A DNA stretch of 64,000 nucleotides from Typha latifolia (GCA_019914945.1 CM034105.1:4526001-4590000), one strand, 5' to 3'; positions 1 to 12,978 are shown, counted from the stretch's first letter. The notes: a model not told the origin generated them from the sequence alone. Numbers and translations are program-made.

Positions 1-135
1 TTATGTATTTGTATCCAATTATAATTCAAATTTTTTTATCTAGTTTGTGTTCGTATTTGATTAAGATTCGATTCGTATCCGATTAATATTCAATTCGTAT
101 CCGATTAAGATTCGATTCGTATCCAATTCGTATTT

Positions 136-300
136 GTATCCGTTTAATATCCGATCCATATCCGAAAAATATCCGTATCCGTTTAATATCCGATCCATAT
201 CCGAAAAATATCCGTATCCGTTTAATATCCGATCCATATCCGAAAAATATCCGTATCCGTTTAATATCCGATCCATATCCGAAAAATATCCGTATCCGTT
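136..300. repeat. 39-bp minisatellite rich in TATCCG
   Basis: Four full tandem copies of a 39-bp unit begin at 136, 175, 214 and 253, with a partial fifth at 292. Each unit contains GTATCCGTTTAATATCC and ends in a run of five A. Because 39 is a multiple of 3, both strands read as repetitive open frames; these are not genes. The flanks (1-135 and 301-440) are looser TATCCG/TATTCG repeats. The block ends in TTTTCACCCCTA near 425-436, a terminal motif that recurs in inverted form at 43603. Confidence 0.9.
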
Positions 301-441
301 TAGTTAGGATATGGTTTTGCATTTTGCTATCCGTCCAATATCCGTATCCGTATCCGTATCCGTATCCGGAGTAAAAATATGGATCCGGATGTGGCTTGAG
401 CACTATCCGATCCGTATCCGAACCGTTTTCACCCCTAGTTG

Positions 442-903
442 ACATCCTTTAAAGTGTGTCTTTATCCTTATCCTTTATTCTAGCAAGAGATTTTGTACTT
501 CTATAATTATGTATATACCACAATTATGTATGTAGTTATGAAAAGCTCTTGATGCCGTGTTGTGGACTGTATGGAGCTCAAGTAAGGTTATCTGTATGTT
601 GTTGATAGTCAAATTTGAGTTATTTTTAGTTTAGATGTTGTGGATTAAATTATGATATTGATACAGATTTATTTGATTGTCAATAACTAACCAAATGGTC
701 AGGTGCCACGCACGTGCCGTGTGGGCTCGTGCCACGCATGTGTTTAGGGTACCGGGTGTTATAGTACTTTTTCTATTTCTTGTGTTGTTTGATTCTTAAA
801 TTCACATATTTATGAAAATAGGCCTTCACATGGTTTAATTATAATCACTAGTATGCTCATATTCCTATATGTGCTTGATCCTTTGTTGAGTTCTCAGTCT
901 TTC
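442..903. other. AT-rich intergenic DNA, no gene seen
   Basis: No open frame of note. It contains a GC-richer patch with repeated GTGCCACGCA motifs (about 695-745) and GGGTGTTATA (about 754), the latter roughly the inverse of TGTAACACCC near 1085. Confidence 0.6.
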
Positions 904-1087
904 AAGGCTTTTATTGTTTTTATATGTAGTGTTGCAATAGTTAATCAAGCGAAAGGCGTGCTTCGAAAGTGTTGCTCTACCTCCTCCTTTTCTTATTATG
1001 CTTGAGTGCTTAGACTTGATATATTACCTTACTATTGTTTAATCCTGTTATTCTGTCAAAAGTGGAGTTTATTCTTAGGCTCGTTGT
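904..1087 (+). repeat. Dispersed direct repeat, copy 1
   Basis: About 184 bp that matches 3858-4032 in the same orientation. Shared blocks include TTATATGTAGT, TGAGTGCTTAGA (TGGGTGCTTAGA in the other copy) and TATATTAC followed by TTACTATT. Copy 1 ends directly at TGTAACACCCG, where the two copies stop matching. The copies are clearly diverged, so the duplication is old. Confidence 0.7.
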
Positions 1088-2960
1088 AACACCCGCTACC
1101 AAATACATGTGCCTCTCATGTGGGTGGAATCCACATAATTTTCATGTAACATATTGGTTAAAATTTCAACACAACAAATATAAGAAAATCTCATATTTTC
1201 ACAAATAATACAAAAGGTGAGTATAGAGCCCAATAAGTATACACTACTATAGTCTTAAAAGTAGTACAATTAAAGATGTCATAATAGATAAATATAAATA
1301 TGCACATCATGATCAAATCAATACATCGTACCACATACTCATTATGTTCATCAAATGTGCACATGCATTAGCAATCTATAATATGACATGCATCAATCTG
1401 AACTATTATATCCTCAAACTCGAGCTCACATCGAGCTCCGCTTATAGGCCATATCAATAATATACAACAGGATATATATGCCTTAGACTATCAAACCTTT
1501 AATATAGGCTCATACAGAGTTATGCCCGCAAACCACAACAACATTCACACCCGACCACACAATACCCATAAGGAAGGATAGATCCTAGCGGTAGCTTATC
1601 AGTCCATCACTTGATGAATAGCATGACCAATTATTCGCCACTACAAACTAAGAACTTTAGACGTAAGCCCATCACATAAGTTAATATCGCATATCGGCAC
1701 TACTATCTGAGCCCTCGCTATACATCATTACATCATCGTGCGAAAATCATGAGCTATCACTCACAAACGTCTTCACTCTACATTATCGGATACCACTAGG
1801 TTTACGCCATGCTATCTTTCTCTTTCTAACTTATATACCCTAAAGGGTTTGACTCTTGTCAATCGATGGTAAATCGCTCATTCCTGATGAAATGGTTGCT
1901 TGATTATTTGTGATCGACAGACTAAGCTCTCAAGCGTGAATCCTAATATATAAATATAATAATATCCTCCGCCTCTAACTCTGGCTAGGGATGTGTCGGA
2001 TACTATCGAGACGCAGAAGTCACCTTATTTATAGTCATGCACATTTGCAAGTGATATTATATTATACAGCACAATAAGCATAATAGAATACACATCATTA
2101 TCATGTATTACATGCTGTCATACATTATCATGCCCAATAGATATGCATATAAATCATAATACGCATAATCTTATTGAACATCCAATCAAATTAATAGACA
2201 CAACATGTATTATTAGCAGTAAGAAACCGTATGCAAATGCATGATATGGATGCGATGATACCATAAGATAAGACATTGCATTTTTCACACTACTCTTAGA
2301 TTATAGAAGTTTCACTTGCCTGACATCACTTTCCTGATACTAGCTATAGGATATAGAGTCCACCTCAATAAGGAAAGTAATAAAAAAAATATAAGCACAA
2401 ATATCTATCACTAATTAATTAAATAACTCTACTAACGTCCGTTATAAGCTTGGGTAGGTCTTTTGAAGAATTTATTGCATTTAATAGTTAGGTAGGGCAG
2501 GCATAGCTATACTAATGTTTGATGCATTATTAAACATAATTAAAATAATTTACCTTAAATTATTGTTTATATCGTTATTATCATTTTATAGTAAATCGCA
2601 TAGTTCATATTTAATTAATCAGCTTCGTTAAATTGGGCAATTTGCTTAATACCATGTCTCTACATTGATCTGTATTAATTCTCCATTATGAGCAATTAAT
2701 ATAGATACATCTCGATCACCGACTCATTTATTAAAATTAATTTAACCAAAATCATAATCGACCACACTAAACTCCATTTAAAGTTAATTCCCTATTAAGA
2801 GCAATTAGTAACGGCACTCTTACACCATAGTCTAATTTATTAAAATTGATATATAACAATTATTATAATTAACCAAGCCATCTTCTAAAAATAATTAATA
2901 ATTAGAGTTCAAGTTGACATGATTAATTAAATAAAAAGATTAAATATGAAAATATTAGAG
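1088..2960. other. Segment between the direct repeats, no gene seen
   Basis: AT-rich and without a supportable coding region. It begins with TGTAACACCCG, a sequence type often seen at the start of plant LTR retrotransposons, but I found no second identical end and no gag or pol reading. It may be the interior of an old insertion. Confidence 0.5.
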
Positions 2961-2964
2961 AATA

Positions 2965-3370
2965 ATTAACCCATTTGGGTCAACCCAAGCAATGGGCTGG
3001 GTTGCAACTAACCCAAAATCACAATATATACTCATTAATAATGAGCCTAAAATTAAAATTTAACAAAGAAAACCATTTGGGTTAGGCAGCAGCCCAAACC
3101 CCAAACCACTCGGGTTATGCCGAAGCCCAACCGACAACCCACACGAGTTGGACCGCAACACAACCTCTCAATAACATGGGCTGGACCGCAGCCAACCCTT
3201 AAACAACATGGGTTGGACCGCAACCCAACCTATCCAACAACTAAGGTTGGACCGCGCCCAACCCACCAGCAATATGGGTTGGGCCCAAACCCCACAAGGA
3301 CTAGGTCGCAGCCCATCCCTAAGCAACCTAAGGTTAGGTCGTAGCCCACCTAGGCTGGGCTCAACCTAGC
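2965..3370. repeat. Degenerate AACCCAACC / GGGTTGG minisatellite
   Basis: Irregular repetition of GGGTTGGACCGCAACCCAACC-like words on both strands. A 75-codon frame at 3117-3344 reads only as Pro/Gln/Asn-rich low-complexity sequence and is explained by the repeat. Confidence 0.75.
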
Positions 3371-3857
3371 CAACCACTATCCTCTCCCTCCTCATCCTAG
3401 CCTAGCTGAGGATAAGGGAAGGGCCTGTCGATGAGCACTGTCGTCGACAACCAGGTCGACCGAGGAAAGCATCCATAGTGTTGACTGGCTAGTGGAGGGC
3501 CAACAACCACTTGCAACCCACCAAACCACCAACTAGTAGGAGCAAGGGAGCTTTTGATGATCCCAGCTACCGGTAGTCCCGGCCGACCCCACCAGAACTT
3601 TCCCCTTAGCAAGTTGAAGCTAGTTGAGAGGAAGCCACCAGCTAGGGTTGACCGACGGCAAGGACCAACCTCGACAAGGCCAACGACCGCTCACAAACTC
3701 CGCCCAAGAGGGCCCAAATGTCAGGGCCTATAGCAACTCTTCGTGAAGAGGAAGCTAACCTACCTGTCAGGTAGCCTAGCCGACAATAGCAGTGGCCATA
3801 AATCACCTAAAACCTAACGAGGAGATGCTAGCCTCTACTAGGGGCCAGAACGGCCCA
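3371..3857. other. GC-richer intergenic stretch, unrecognised
   Basis: Distinctly richer in GC than its flanks, with short frames on both strands but no recognisable domain. It sits directly before copy 2 of the direct repeat and may belong to the same old insertion. Confidence 0.4.
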
Positions 3858-4032
3858 CAAGAGTTTTGCTATATTTATATGTAGTATTGCCACAGTGGGC
3901 CAAATATGAGGCTTGTTTCCACTCTATCTACTCTTTCTCTTATTGTGCTTGGGTGCTTAGATTTATATATTACGTTACTATTATTTAGTCTGTTATTAAG
4001 CCAAATATAGAGCTTGTTCTTAGGGTTGTCGC
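3858..4032 (+). repeat. Dispersed direct repeat, copy 2
   Basis: Diverged second copy of 904-1087, same orientation. The pair encloses about 2.77 kb. Confidence 0.7.
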
Positions 4033-6010
4033 CATATTCCCTCTTTCTACTTTATATATTAAGTTGTAATCGTTTGATTGAAATTAATGATATGATTTAT
4101 CTACGAATTTTCTTTTAAGAACCAAAAAAACACTTAGAATGGAGTGTTATCAATCAGATGGATATTTTTGTTCAAATCTTAGAAATAGTTTATTTAGAAA
4201 CGAGGATAAGATTGTGTGCATCTCTAATTCGTCCTACTTAGACATCTCTTTAGCCACGGAGTATAGCAGTCTTTTCTTTAAAAAAAAGTATATATATTAA
4301 ATATATCCAAATAAATTGACAGTAGAAATCATGGTCTCCATTTCAATCACATGGGCTTCGAATCCAAGGTTGCAACTCTCATTAATCTTAAGCACTGTAG
4401 ACTTAATTTTCAATTCAAACAACTAACACAAGAAAAAATATTACATGATACACCTTTTTATATGTAGAAGATACGCGCATTTGCTAGTAATATTATGAAA
4501 TTAATCGAACAATGTATCCATTCGAAATCAAAGGATTCAAACCGGTGAGGTCCGTACATGGGCAGAGCCACATTGTCCTAAAGAGTGAGCCAGGGGAAGA
4601 GCCTCTCTTACTAATAATGCTACATTATGCATATATATATTTTTTTAATTTGTAAATAGCTCTCACATAGTATAAATATAATGCATACTATTAGTTCGAA
4701 TAAATACTAAACTGATCTACACGGACTTCCCTCTGACCAGCATGATATCTTCAGAAGCAAATCATGGGAATCTCAATCTTCCCAGAAACAAAACAAGGAA
4801 GTAACCGTCGTCAGACGAAGACATGATGCCGACTACGATATCCCCCACCTCTCTCTCTCTCTACCTTCCATAAAGTCCATGGGATGTGTCCTATGAAAAC
4901 GAATATTTCAAACCCTCCCCCCCCCCCCCTAACACATCCAAGCCCACGTGAACCTCCTCGTCCTTTTGCAAGATCAGGACAACTTAAAAGGCCCTCCCTC
5001 ACTTGGGCCTCTCGGCCCACTTTTGCAACATGGTTGGTTTTTTTTTTTTATTTTTATTTTTTACGTACAGCTTTTTGTCGTATGATCGATCGTCACGGAT
5101 CACGAAAAAGAAGTAGAGTTTCTCTTTCTCTCTCCCTCTCTGTGTATATATGTGTGTGTGTGTGTGTGATTTGACCAACATATGGCCTGCCGGCTTATTA
5201 TGACACCTTAGATTGGCCAATGCGAAGAGTGGATGGGATGGGCAAACAAACCACCACAAGTTTGGAGGAGGGGAGTACAACGGGCTTCTGCTGGCATTTG
5301 AGTGCAGAAGGAAAGGTGAGGGAGGGCTCTGAGAGTGGGCAGAACTTTAATTGATCAAAATGATGGGTACTTAGCCAATGAGGGGAGAGAGGGTGAAAGA
5401 ATATAGAGGGCTTATCAAGTGGCAGTGGGCATTGATCTCAGGACTAGACTTAGAGAAAGCGGAAGGAGGGGAGGAGAAGAAAAGAAGTTGTCACAAGCCC
5501 AACTTATCGATCCTATCAACTGATGCCGTTTGGATTTGTTAGTAGAAAAGTGGGGAAGATATGATTCACAGTTTGCATTGTCAGAGCATTGGGAAGGCAG
5601 AACATGGAGATGAGCTTCTTAGTCCACTGGGGATGTGGTTCATATCGCAATTATGTCTGAGAGCTTTGTCTTCACATCCCAGAGGGAAAAAGCATTGAAA
5701 GTATTATGGAGTTTGGTAGGACTAAGGAGGACTCCTGGCTGCTTCTGACTCATGAGCATAGCTATCAGAGCTCGGATCACCGGGTTACTAATTCAACCGG
5801 TGATTTACTAAGGCAGGATTGCTAGTTTTTTAAAAATATTTAAATGATATATAGATAGATTTAATAATTTGATCTGAAAACAAAACTGAATCGATTTGAT
5901 GATCAGTTCACTGGTCCAGTTATAATAACTATGCTAATGAGAGCTCATGAGCATGCAGCTTTAAGTATGGGTGGAAACCCTAGCCATACTTTTCTTTTCT
6001 TCTCTTTTCT
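4033..6010. other. Intergenic DNA with simple repeats, no gene seen
   Basis: Contains a short (CT)n at about 4848-4862, a poly-C run at about 4916-4928, poly-T at about 5039-5049 and a TC-to-TG tract at about 5122-5168. The frames here read straight through these tracts and resemble no family. Confidence 0.6.
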
Positions 6011-6262
6011 TTAATAAAAAGTATAAAATATAAAAATTATCCTTATCTAAGAACTTAAGATTTTTAAAATCATTGGTGAGTTAATATAATATCATATATT
6101 TATTTAAAATATAAAATCATTGTTGAGTTAATCTAACAACTTAAGTATTTTATACTTTAATAAAAAGTATAAAATATACAAATTATTATTATCTAACAAC
6201 TCAAGTTTTTTAAAATCATTGGTGAGTTAATATAATATCATATATCTATTTAAAATATAAAA
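6011..6262 (+). repeat. Near-tandem repeat, ~105 bp x2
   Basis: 6011-6115 and 6158-6262 match closely with an offset of 147 bp. Shared words include TTAATAAAAAGTATAAAATA and TCATTGGTGAGTTAATATAA. The 42-bp spacer repeats part of the same unit (ATCATTGTTGAGTTAAT), suggesting slippage. Confidence 0.8.
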
Positions 6263-7652
6263 GATCACCCATTTAAAAAACCAAATCAACTTCTTGGACC
6301 CCCCCCCTGTTAAAGTGTCTCAACTCGGAAGTGATCAGAGGGAGTCTAAAATATAAAAAAATATATATAAATATAAAACAATTATCAGAGAGTGACTCTA
6401 GCTAACATCGTCCCTATATTAAACATTTAGGTACGAAACTCACCTAATGAGTCAAGAAACGTTGAATTTTAGCGGTCAGAGGTTAACTAGTGCGCAATCC
6501 GATAAGTCTTAATAGTAAATGCAGGAAAAAGATACAACTTTCAAATCCAATTATTACAAAGATCTAAAGAGTCTCCAACAAGATAACATGAATGTTATAG
6601 GCGCCACGCCAAGGGGGAGCACGTATTGATGAAGCCCCGAGAGTTTGAGAATCTGATTCGATGAGGTTAGAAAATCCAGCTTTATAAGAAATAAAACTAA
6701 AGGAAAATAGATGTGCTTCACGTCAAATGCAAAACTATCTTAGCAAATCGGCATTGTGCTTTACATGAACATCTTGAATACGTCGTTAAATATTTACTCA
6801 AGAAAAACGTTGTTAAAGTTAACAGCGAAACAGGCTTTATAATCCTATCGTTAGTCATCGAAAGCCTTCTATGTCTTTATATAGGCTTCCTAATCTCATT
6901 AAAAGAACTTCTCATAGTTTCATAATTTAACTAGAAATTACTCATCATCTCCTACTTCATCCACGAGGACCAGATCAAAGGCATTCATATATATATATAT
7001 ATATATATATACTAGGATTCTTTATGAGGAGGCCAAATCCAACGGTATATCCTGCCATTGCATAATACATCAAGCTTGATCAAATATAAACCAAACACCA
7101 ACGTAGAAGATGAGCAACTGGGTTATCTCTTGCAGGTGGGTAGGGCCAATTAATATGGGATCCACGAGGGACCACATAGAAGCCCACATGCATGCATGCA
7201 TGCATGGACCCATCACCCATGCAGAGAAGCAATGTAGTTTTTGTCCATCCGAGGAACTACAAAGATAGCCGCAATATTCGATTCATAATAAACCACAAAG
7301 ATCTCAACGTCGATGTAGATGGATGCTGGTGCACATCTTCGTACATGGGGCAGATAAGATAATGATGGTTTGCTTCGTGGCCAAGTATAACAACGTATGT
7401 AATCTCTTCACGTTTGCTTTATTCTTACGAGTACGAAAGAAATAATTATTCTTATTTTGAATAATTATATTTAATGTGACATAAAATAAAGAGAAATAAA
7501 AAAATAAAAGTTAATTAAAATATTCTTGATTTGATACGTAAATTTATATTAATATATTTTTATTTATTATAAATATGTAATAAAATATGTGAGTGGTAAA
7601 AGAAAAAAGATAGGTTAAATCAAAAGTAAAATTATAATTTATCTTTTGTGTG
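6263..7652. other. Intergenic DNA with (AT)n and (CATG)n
   Basis: No coding region recognised. An (AT)n microsatellite lies at about 6987-7011 and a CATG tetranucleotide run at about 7188-7206. Confidence 0.6.
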
Positions 7653-8235
7653 GAATAACTTAAATAGTATTTATAATCTAGAGTATGGCTATCTGATATT
7701 TATTTAGTATTCTAGATTAAGGTAACCTAATCCAGAATAGAGAAAAAGATATTATTAAGGAAGGGGACAATATTTATTCCCACCAAGTTACAACAAGTAT
7801 ACATATTACAGTGCCTCCATAATTAAATATGGGTTTTTCAAACATTTACTAGTAATTTTGCTGAAATGTCTACTCTCTATTGCTGTCTCTCTATGTACGT
7901 TGAAAAGAACATTTCAATTATTAATGTAGAGACAGATTCTCTTACGTAGAATAATTTAAATAGTGTTTGTAATCTAGAGTAGGGCTATCTGATATTTATT
8001 CCTAAATTAAGGTGTCCTAATCTAAAATATAAGAAAAGATATTACTAAAGTGAACGAGAACTATATTTATTCCGACCAAGTTACAACAAAGATATTAGAT
8101 TACAATGCCTCCATAATCTAATATGGGTTTTTTCAAACATTTACTAATAATTTTGCTGAAATGTCTACTATCTATTGCTGTCTCTCTATGTACATTGAAA
8201 AGAACATTTCAATTATTAATGTAGAGACAGATTCT
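7653..8235 (+). repeat. ~290-bp tandem duplication
   Basis: Copy 1 (7653-7940) and copy 2 (7949-8235) align almost end to end with an offset of about 295 bp. They share long identical blocks such as TTTCAATTATTAATGTAGAG and TTTTGCTGAAATGTCTACT. Differences are scattered substitutions and small gaps. No coding potential is visible. Confidence 0.85.
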
Positions 8236-10080
8236 TTATTGCTTATTCAATATTTCAATAAAGGAAAAACCTGTCCTTAGAATCTTAAATCTCTCATGAA
8301 GGGAATCAAACAACTATGTTCTCAAACAGAAGTTTTTATTAGTCATTGCTACCATGCCATAAATCACAAAATGGACATCTTTACCATGGAACCAAATCAA
8401 TTTCCAAAGAAGACTAAAGGTGGTCTTATTCTAGATAGAATTCATATACCGGGAAGAATATTTTAAGTTTTTGATTGTCTTTTCTTCCTGTACTAGTTGG
8501 ACGTTTTATAAATCCAACAAGCTCTCTTTCATTATGAGCCACAATAGATGAGCTTTTTCTTCCTCTACAAAATTTAAAAAGTTCTCAGCATGCACCATAT
8601 CTCTTCTAAAACAAGAATTAATTAACCCTCTATTCATTATGCACCACCCAAACACCACCATAGAATTTAGGGGATCATGTTATATTATATATATCAATGG
8701 TCTAATTGAAACATTATTAAATTTTCACTTCTCGCACAAAAATAATAAATATAATAGAAGAGAAAATGCATCCTTGTATAAAAGGTTATTTTCAAAGAAA
8801 AAAATAACTATTTTTTTTTCTTAAAAACATAGAGGTAGGAACTCACACAATAGTCAATGATCAAATATTTTGGTTTATAAAAGAGTCATTCCTACTTTTC
8901 CAATCATCTTACATTAATCTACATCGAAGTAATTAAAGTTAGTAACTTAGTATCAAGATATCTAGAACTTTCTCTATAAAAATCAAAGGGGAAAAAAGAA
9001 AAGAAAATAAACAGTGGCACTTCTGTCGCCGTGCACACACAATATTAAAACTATTTAAACAGAATGCATTTATTGCGCAAACTGGAAGATCAAACAAAAG
9101 GAAAAAAAATAAAATAAAACAGATGGATAAAACAAAAGCCCAGAGTTCCGAGTACAGCGAATAAGGTAGCAAGAAGGTAGCATATGCCAGATGTTGATTG
9201 GATACTGTGGGTAGACTACAGTACCACACAAAACATCCCATAACGGTAGGCCCCCCCATCCTTATTGATCCGTTCATATCCAGAGTTTTAATAAATTTTG
9301 ATATCTATTGCGTTACTAGTATTTTTTATACATCAATCAATTTTGATCATTGTTGAGTACTCTCGAATGAAATTTCTATCACAAAAAATAAGTGAAGTAT
9401 TGATGTGTAATTGCTAAAGAAAAAAAAAATGAAACTCTCACTCTCCGACGTAAGTTCTCGGTTGTGGTTGAATAAGTATTTTATAATTTAACGTAGTTTA
9501 TCATGCTGATTCTAAATTAGTTAATAGTGTATATTTTAATATAGTGAATTCTCATTTATTTTGGTAAAGTATGATATACATTGTATTTGAGAAGAGTGAG
9601 AATTTACTGATATCCTACTAAAATCGATGTCACTAAGATTCGAAACACTCATACAACATGAGCTCTTTTAAACATTTGAGTATAACCCCGTAGACAACGT
9701 CATATATATTATTACTTTATTATTTTAGATTTTTCTATGTCAATTAGTTATTTGGGCAAAACTCTAAGCCATTTTTTAATAGCATTAAGTTCAAAACTCA
9801 TTAATCCTTTTTTCAGTTATTTCTAATAAGGTTTAAAAGCGTCACACATATTATTACATATTATATGCCCAAGAGAGGTGCATATATTACGTAACAACTA
9901 ATTGTCTTAGATAAGATATACATTGCTAATTCATTTCCTAACGATGTCAATTTTTTACTAAAGAATAGTCAAGAAAACTCTAGTTTAATGATGTGAACCA
10001 ATCCTTGGGCATCTGAATCTAGTCTGCTAGACTTGATCAAGCCGATTGGGACTTTCGAGTGTCTTGAGCCCTTTTACTTC
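8236..10080. other. AT-rich intergenic DNA, no gene seen
   Basis: Only short low-complexity frames on both strands. A 112-codon frame on the minus strand at 8939-9277 has no recognisable domain, and I do not call it. Confidence 0.55.
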
Positions 10081-10290
10081 GAATTTGGGCTTGCCACCTA
10101 GACCTGATCAAACCGCCCAGCCCGTCCATGCCCGGTCAGACCCGGCCCGATTTGGACCAGGCTAAGCCCAGTCAGAGCCCGAACAACCCATGGGCGGCAT
10201 GGGCTAGCCCTTTGCCTGCCCGGCCCGGCTCGAAAGCTCGTTTGTTTGGCCCGTTCGTTTGGTCCGCTAGTCAAATCCAAAGGTCGCAAC
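10081..10290. repeat. GC-rich CCCGGCCCG-type repeat
   Basis: Repeated GCCCGGCCCG, CAGACCCGGCCC and CAGCCCGTCC words. This kind of CCCGGCC-rich sequence is common at plant transposon ends. It stands just upstream of the GATL pseudogene. Confidence 0.45.
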
Positions 10291-10294
10291 CCTT

Positions 10295-10640
10295 TGCCCT
10301 GACCGTGTCTTCTTCTACTTCCTCGTCTAGTCGTCCCCGACCTCAGTCTCGGTTCCATCGTCCGCTTTGCCTTCCCTAGGTTCCGGTTCAAGACCTACTA
10401 CTTTGACCAGAATCGGGTCCAAAACCTCATCTTGAGCTCAGTTCGCTAGGCCCTCAAACAACCCCTAAACTACGCGCGCAATTACCTCGCTGACCTCCTT
10501 GACCCATGCATCCAGCGACGCGTTGCCACGTTTCACGGTCGGCATCCATGCTACTTCAACACCAGGGTGATGGTTATCAACCTGGTTCGATGGTGGCGGT
10601 TCGATTACACGCAGCGGATCGAATCTATTCTAGCCCAGTC
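10295..10640 (+). pseudogene. GATL-type glycosyltransferase 8 pseudogene fragment
   Basis: Conceptual translation recovers pieces of the galacturonosyltransferase-like (GATL, GT8) family. 10295-10327 reads CPDRVFFYFLV. After a frame change, 10339-10640 reads RFKTYYFD, then an in-frame TAG at 10447-10449, then PLNYARNYLADLLDPC, then GRHPCYFNT, MVINLVRWW and DYTQRIES. Intact family members carry roughly 60 further residues between the DPC and GRRPCYFNT parts, including the catalytic DxD that binds UDP-sugar and manganese; here that block is missing. A frameshift, a stop and a deletion of the active site make this a dead relic. No intron is needed to read it, which fits either a decayed intronless GATL gene or a retrocopy. 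The start and the C-terminal third are not recognisable. Confidence 0.75.
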
Positions 10641-12933
10641 CGAACCTCCGGTGCGGCCCAAGTGATTGGTGGGTCGGATTGTGAACAATTACTTAAGCCC
10701 TATTGGCCCGAAGCCCTATTGACCCGAAAAGCTCAGCCCGTTCGATAATCACGTCTACTACCACCTGACTGGAGGATGGATGTCTTATTGAGAGAGGGCT
10801 TGAGTGTTGGGCTTAGAAATATATCAAATGGGCAAAGGGGTTGGTGCAAGTTTGGCTGGATTTGCTAGGGCTTTTAGCTCGTATACCATGTGGTGAGGCG
10901 TTTGAGGCTAAGATTTAGTCAATATGTGGGTTAAGTCTTAGAAGAGAATATTTAGAGATTATTGGGGTTATTGACTTGATAAAGCTCATACGCAAGAAAG
11001 ACCCGAACTAACACGTGGGTGTGCTTTGTAGGCTGGCTAAGTTCTATTTGGACTTGGGTGGTATCCTAGGGCAGTGGGGGTGCGTCTAAGAATGAGGGGT
11101 GGTTGGAATGGGAGAAACCTAGATACTGTTTAAAGGGTGTGTTGGCTCAAGGATAGAGGCATTTTGGGGTTGGACACGAGTATTAAACTATATGGCAATG
11201 GTGGTGCTCGGTTGGAGGCTAGAGCTAAGAATGGGTGTGGCTGCAGTTTGGGATTGAGAGAGAGGTTTGTGGATGCTAATAGATATGGTAGATATGGGTG
11301 GAGGTGTTGTAGAGAGGATGGAGCACTTTAAGGGTGGTAAGTGGTGATGCTTATAGAGTAGGGCAATAGTGACGATGATGCGGTTAAGGAGGAAGATGGT
11401 GGTCGGTGGTGGTGATGGTGTAGTTGGAGGTGATGGAGTAAGTGGTGGTGATGGAGTGAGTAGATGATGATGGTTATGGATAGATAGATCGATATTTTAG
11501 AAGAGACGAGGAGGTTGAAATGGGTTGACCCTATGGGTCTACAGTCGATGGACAAAAGTAGGAGGGCGTCAGCCTCTTGGTGAAGGGCGTTGCGGCTTGA
11601 GGAGAATATGAGGGAGAGGAAGAACAAAATATTAAGGGGTTGCTCTCCACATATATATATAGAGGCTAACTCAGATCATACTTGAACTTGGACTTCAATT
11701 ACATCAAGCCAAGTAAGCTACTTCACTAGATCAAGTAAGCTATTTGATTAACCAAGTAATACTCAGACTTATAATACATCTAATGACTTGGACTAGACTT
11801 ATTAATCAATTTAACAACTTGAGTCCATAATTAACAAGTATCAAAGCCAAGGACTCATTAAAATAGCAAGTAAACTGAAAAAATAACTAAGCTAGGCTAA
11901 ATGGACTCTCCAGTGAACTCAATATCTTCTTGTGAGGTGACCCAGATCTGAATCATATTATTTAGTAAGTAAAAAAAAAAGAGAGTAGGTCTTTTTGAAG
12001 GGTCTATTAATCCTTTTATCCCAGCTTCAAATACTTTTGCTATATTTTCTAATAAAATAAAATAAAAACCTCATATCGACAGACTCAAAAATAGCCCTTA
12101 TAAATGACCTTTTTGGTTTGACATAAGAGGTAATTAGATTGTGAACCTTATGCATGCTGCCAAAACACAACTCTTTTTTCTCTCTTTTTCTCTTTTCCTA
12201 CCATCCAATTTTGCTTTCCATGCTACTAAACTCCAACCTTCATATTTTTAGCTTAGAATACCACCAATTTCTATACCTTGGGAAGCAGAACTTGGGTTGG
12301 AAACTGGATTTTAGCCCCACTTGAGCAACTGAATATAATTTTTTCTGTAAAATATTATTATTGCCAATAGAGGCAGAGAGAGGAGGAGAAGAATTTTTTT
12401 TTTTTTTTTGGTGAAGAGAAGACCCAATAGCAAAGATGGGTTTGAATAGACCCCTCAGATGAATCCAAAGGAGATTATAATGGGGATACTAGTAAAGTTA
12501 TATTCTCTGGTTCCTTGGAAACATGCAGTACTCCTTTTGGCATGAAGAAAGAGAGAGCTAGGACAAGAGAGGGAAAAGAACAGAAGAGGGTAGGAAATAA
12601 AGGAAGGGGAAAGAGGAGAAGAGGAGAAGAGGGAAGAGGTCTGGCAGAGGTGTTAAAAAGGGCGTGCCTACCCAAACCCTAATAAACCGAATCAACTACC
12701 CTTTCTATATAAAATTTCTACGTAAACAAATTAATATTAGACAGGTTTTGAGTTCGGACCCCTGTCGGTTAGTTTATTGTGACAAACAATAAAATGTTCT
12801 TGAATGCATGATGTATATATACATATGTATGTATAATAGTAAATTAAAAAAAAAATTAAATGTACATGAGAATCATCAAAGTGAGTTAAGGTTAAGTTAA
12901 ACAAAGGCGTCACTCGTCTCAGCTGCTGTTTTC

Positions 12934-12936
<3 letters not shown>
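10641..12936. other. Intergenic DNA, no gene seen
   Basis: Includes a GGTGGTGATG-type triplet-rich stretch at about 11395-11475, which creates a His-rich frame on the minus strand, a poly-T run at about 12394-12410 and purine-rich sequence at 12545-12650. No domain is recognised. Confidence 0.5.

Positions 12937-12978
<42 letters not shown>

Noticed and set aside
61..445. Open frames with repeated 13-residue units on the minus strand
   Set aside because: Fully explained by the 39-bp minisatellite; no start context or homology.
10098..10391. 97-codon minus-strand frame, Arg-rich
   Set aside because: Shadow of the GC-rich repeat and the GATL relic on the other strand.
11328..11627. 99-codon frame with His runs
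   Set aside because: Caused by GGTGGTGAT repeats; no family resemblance.
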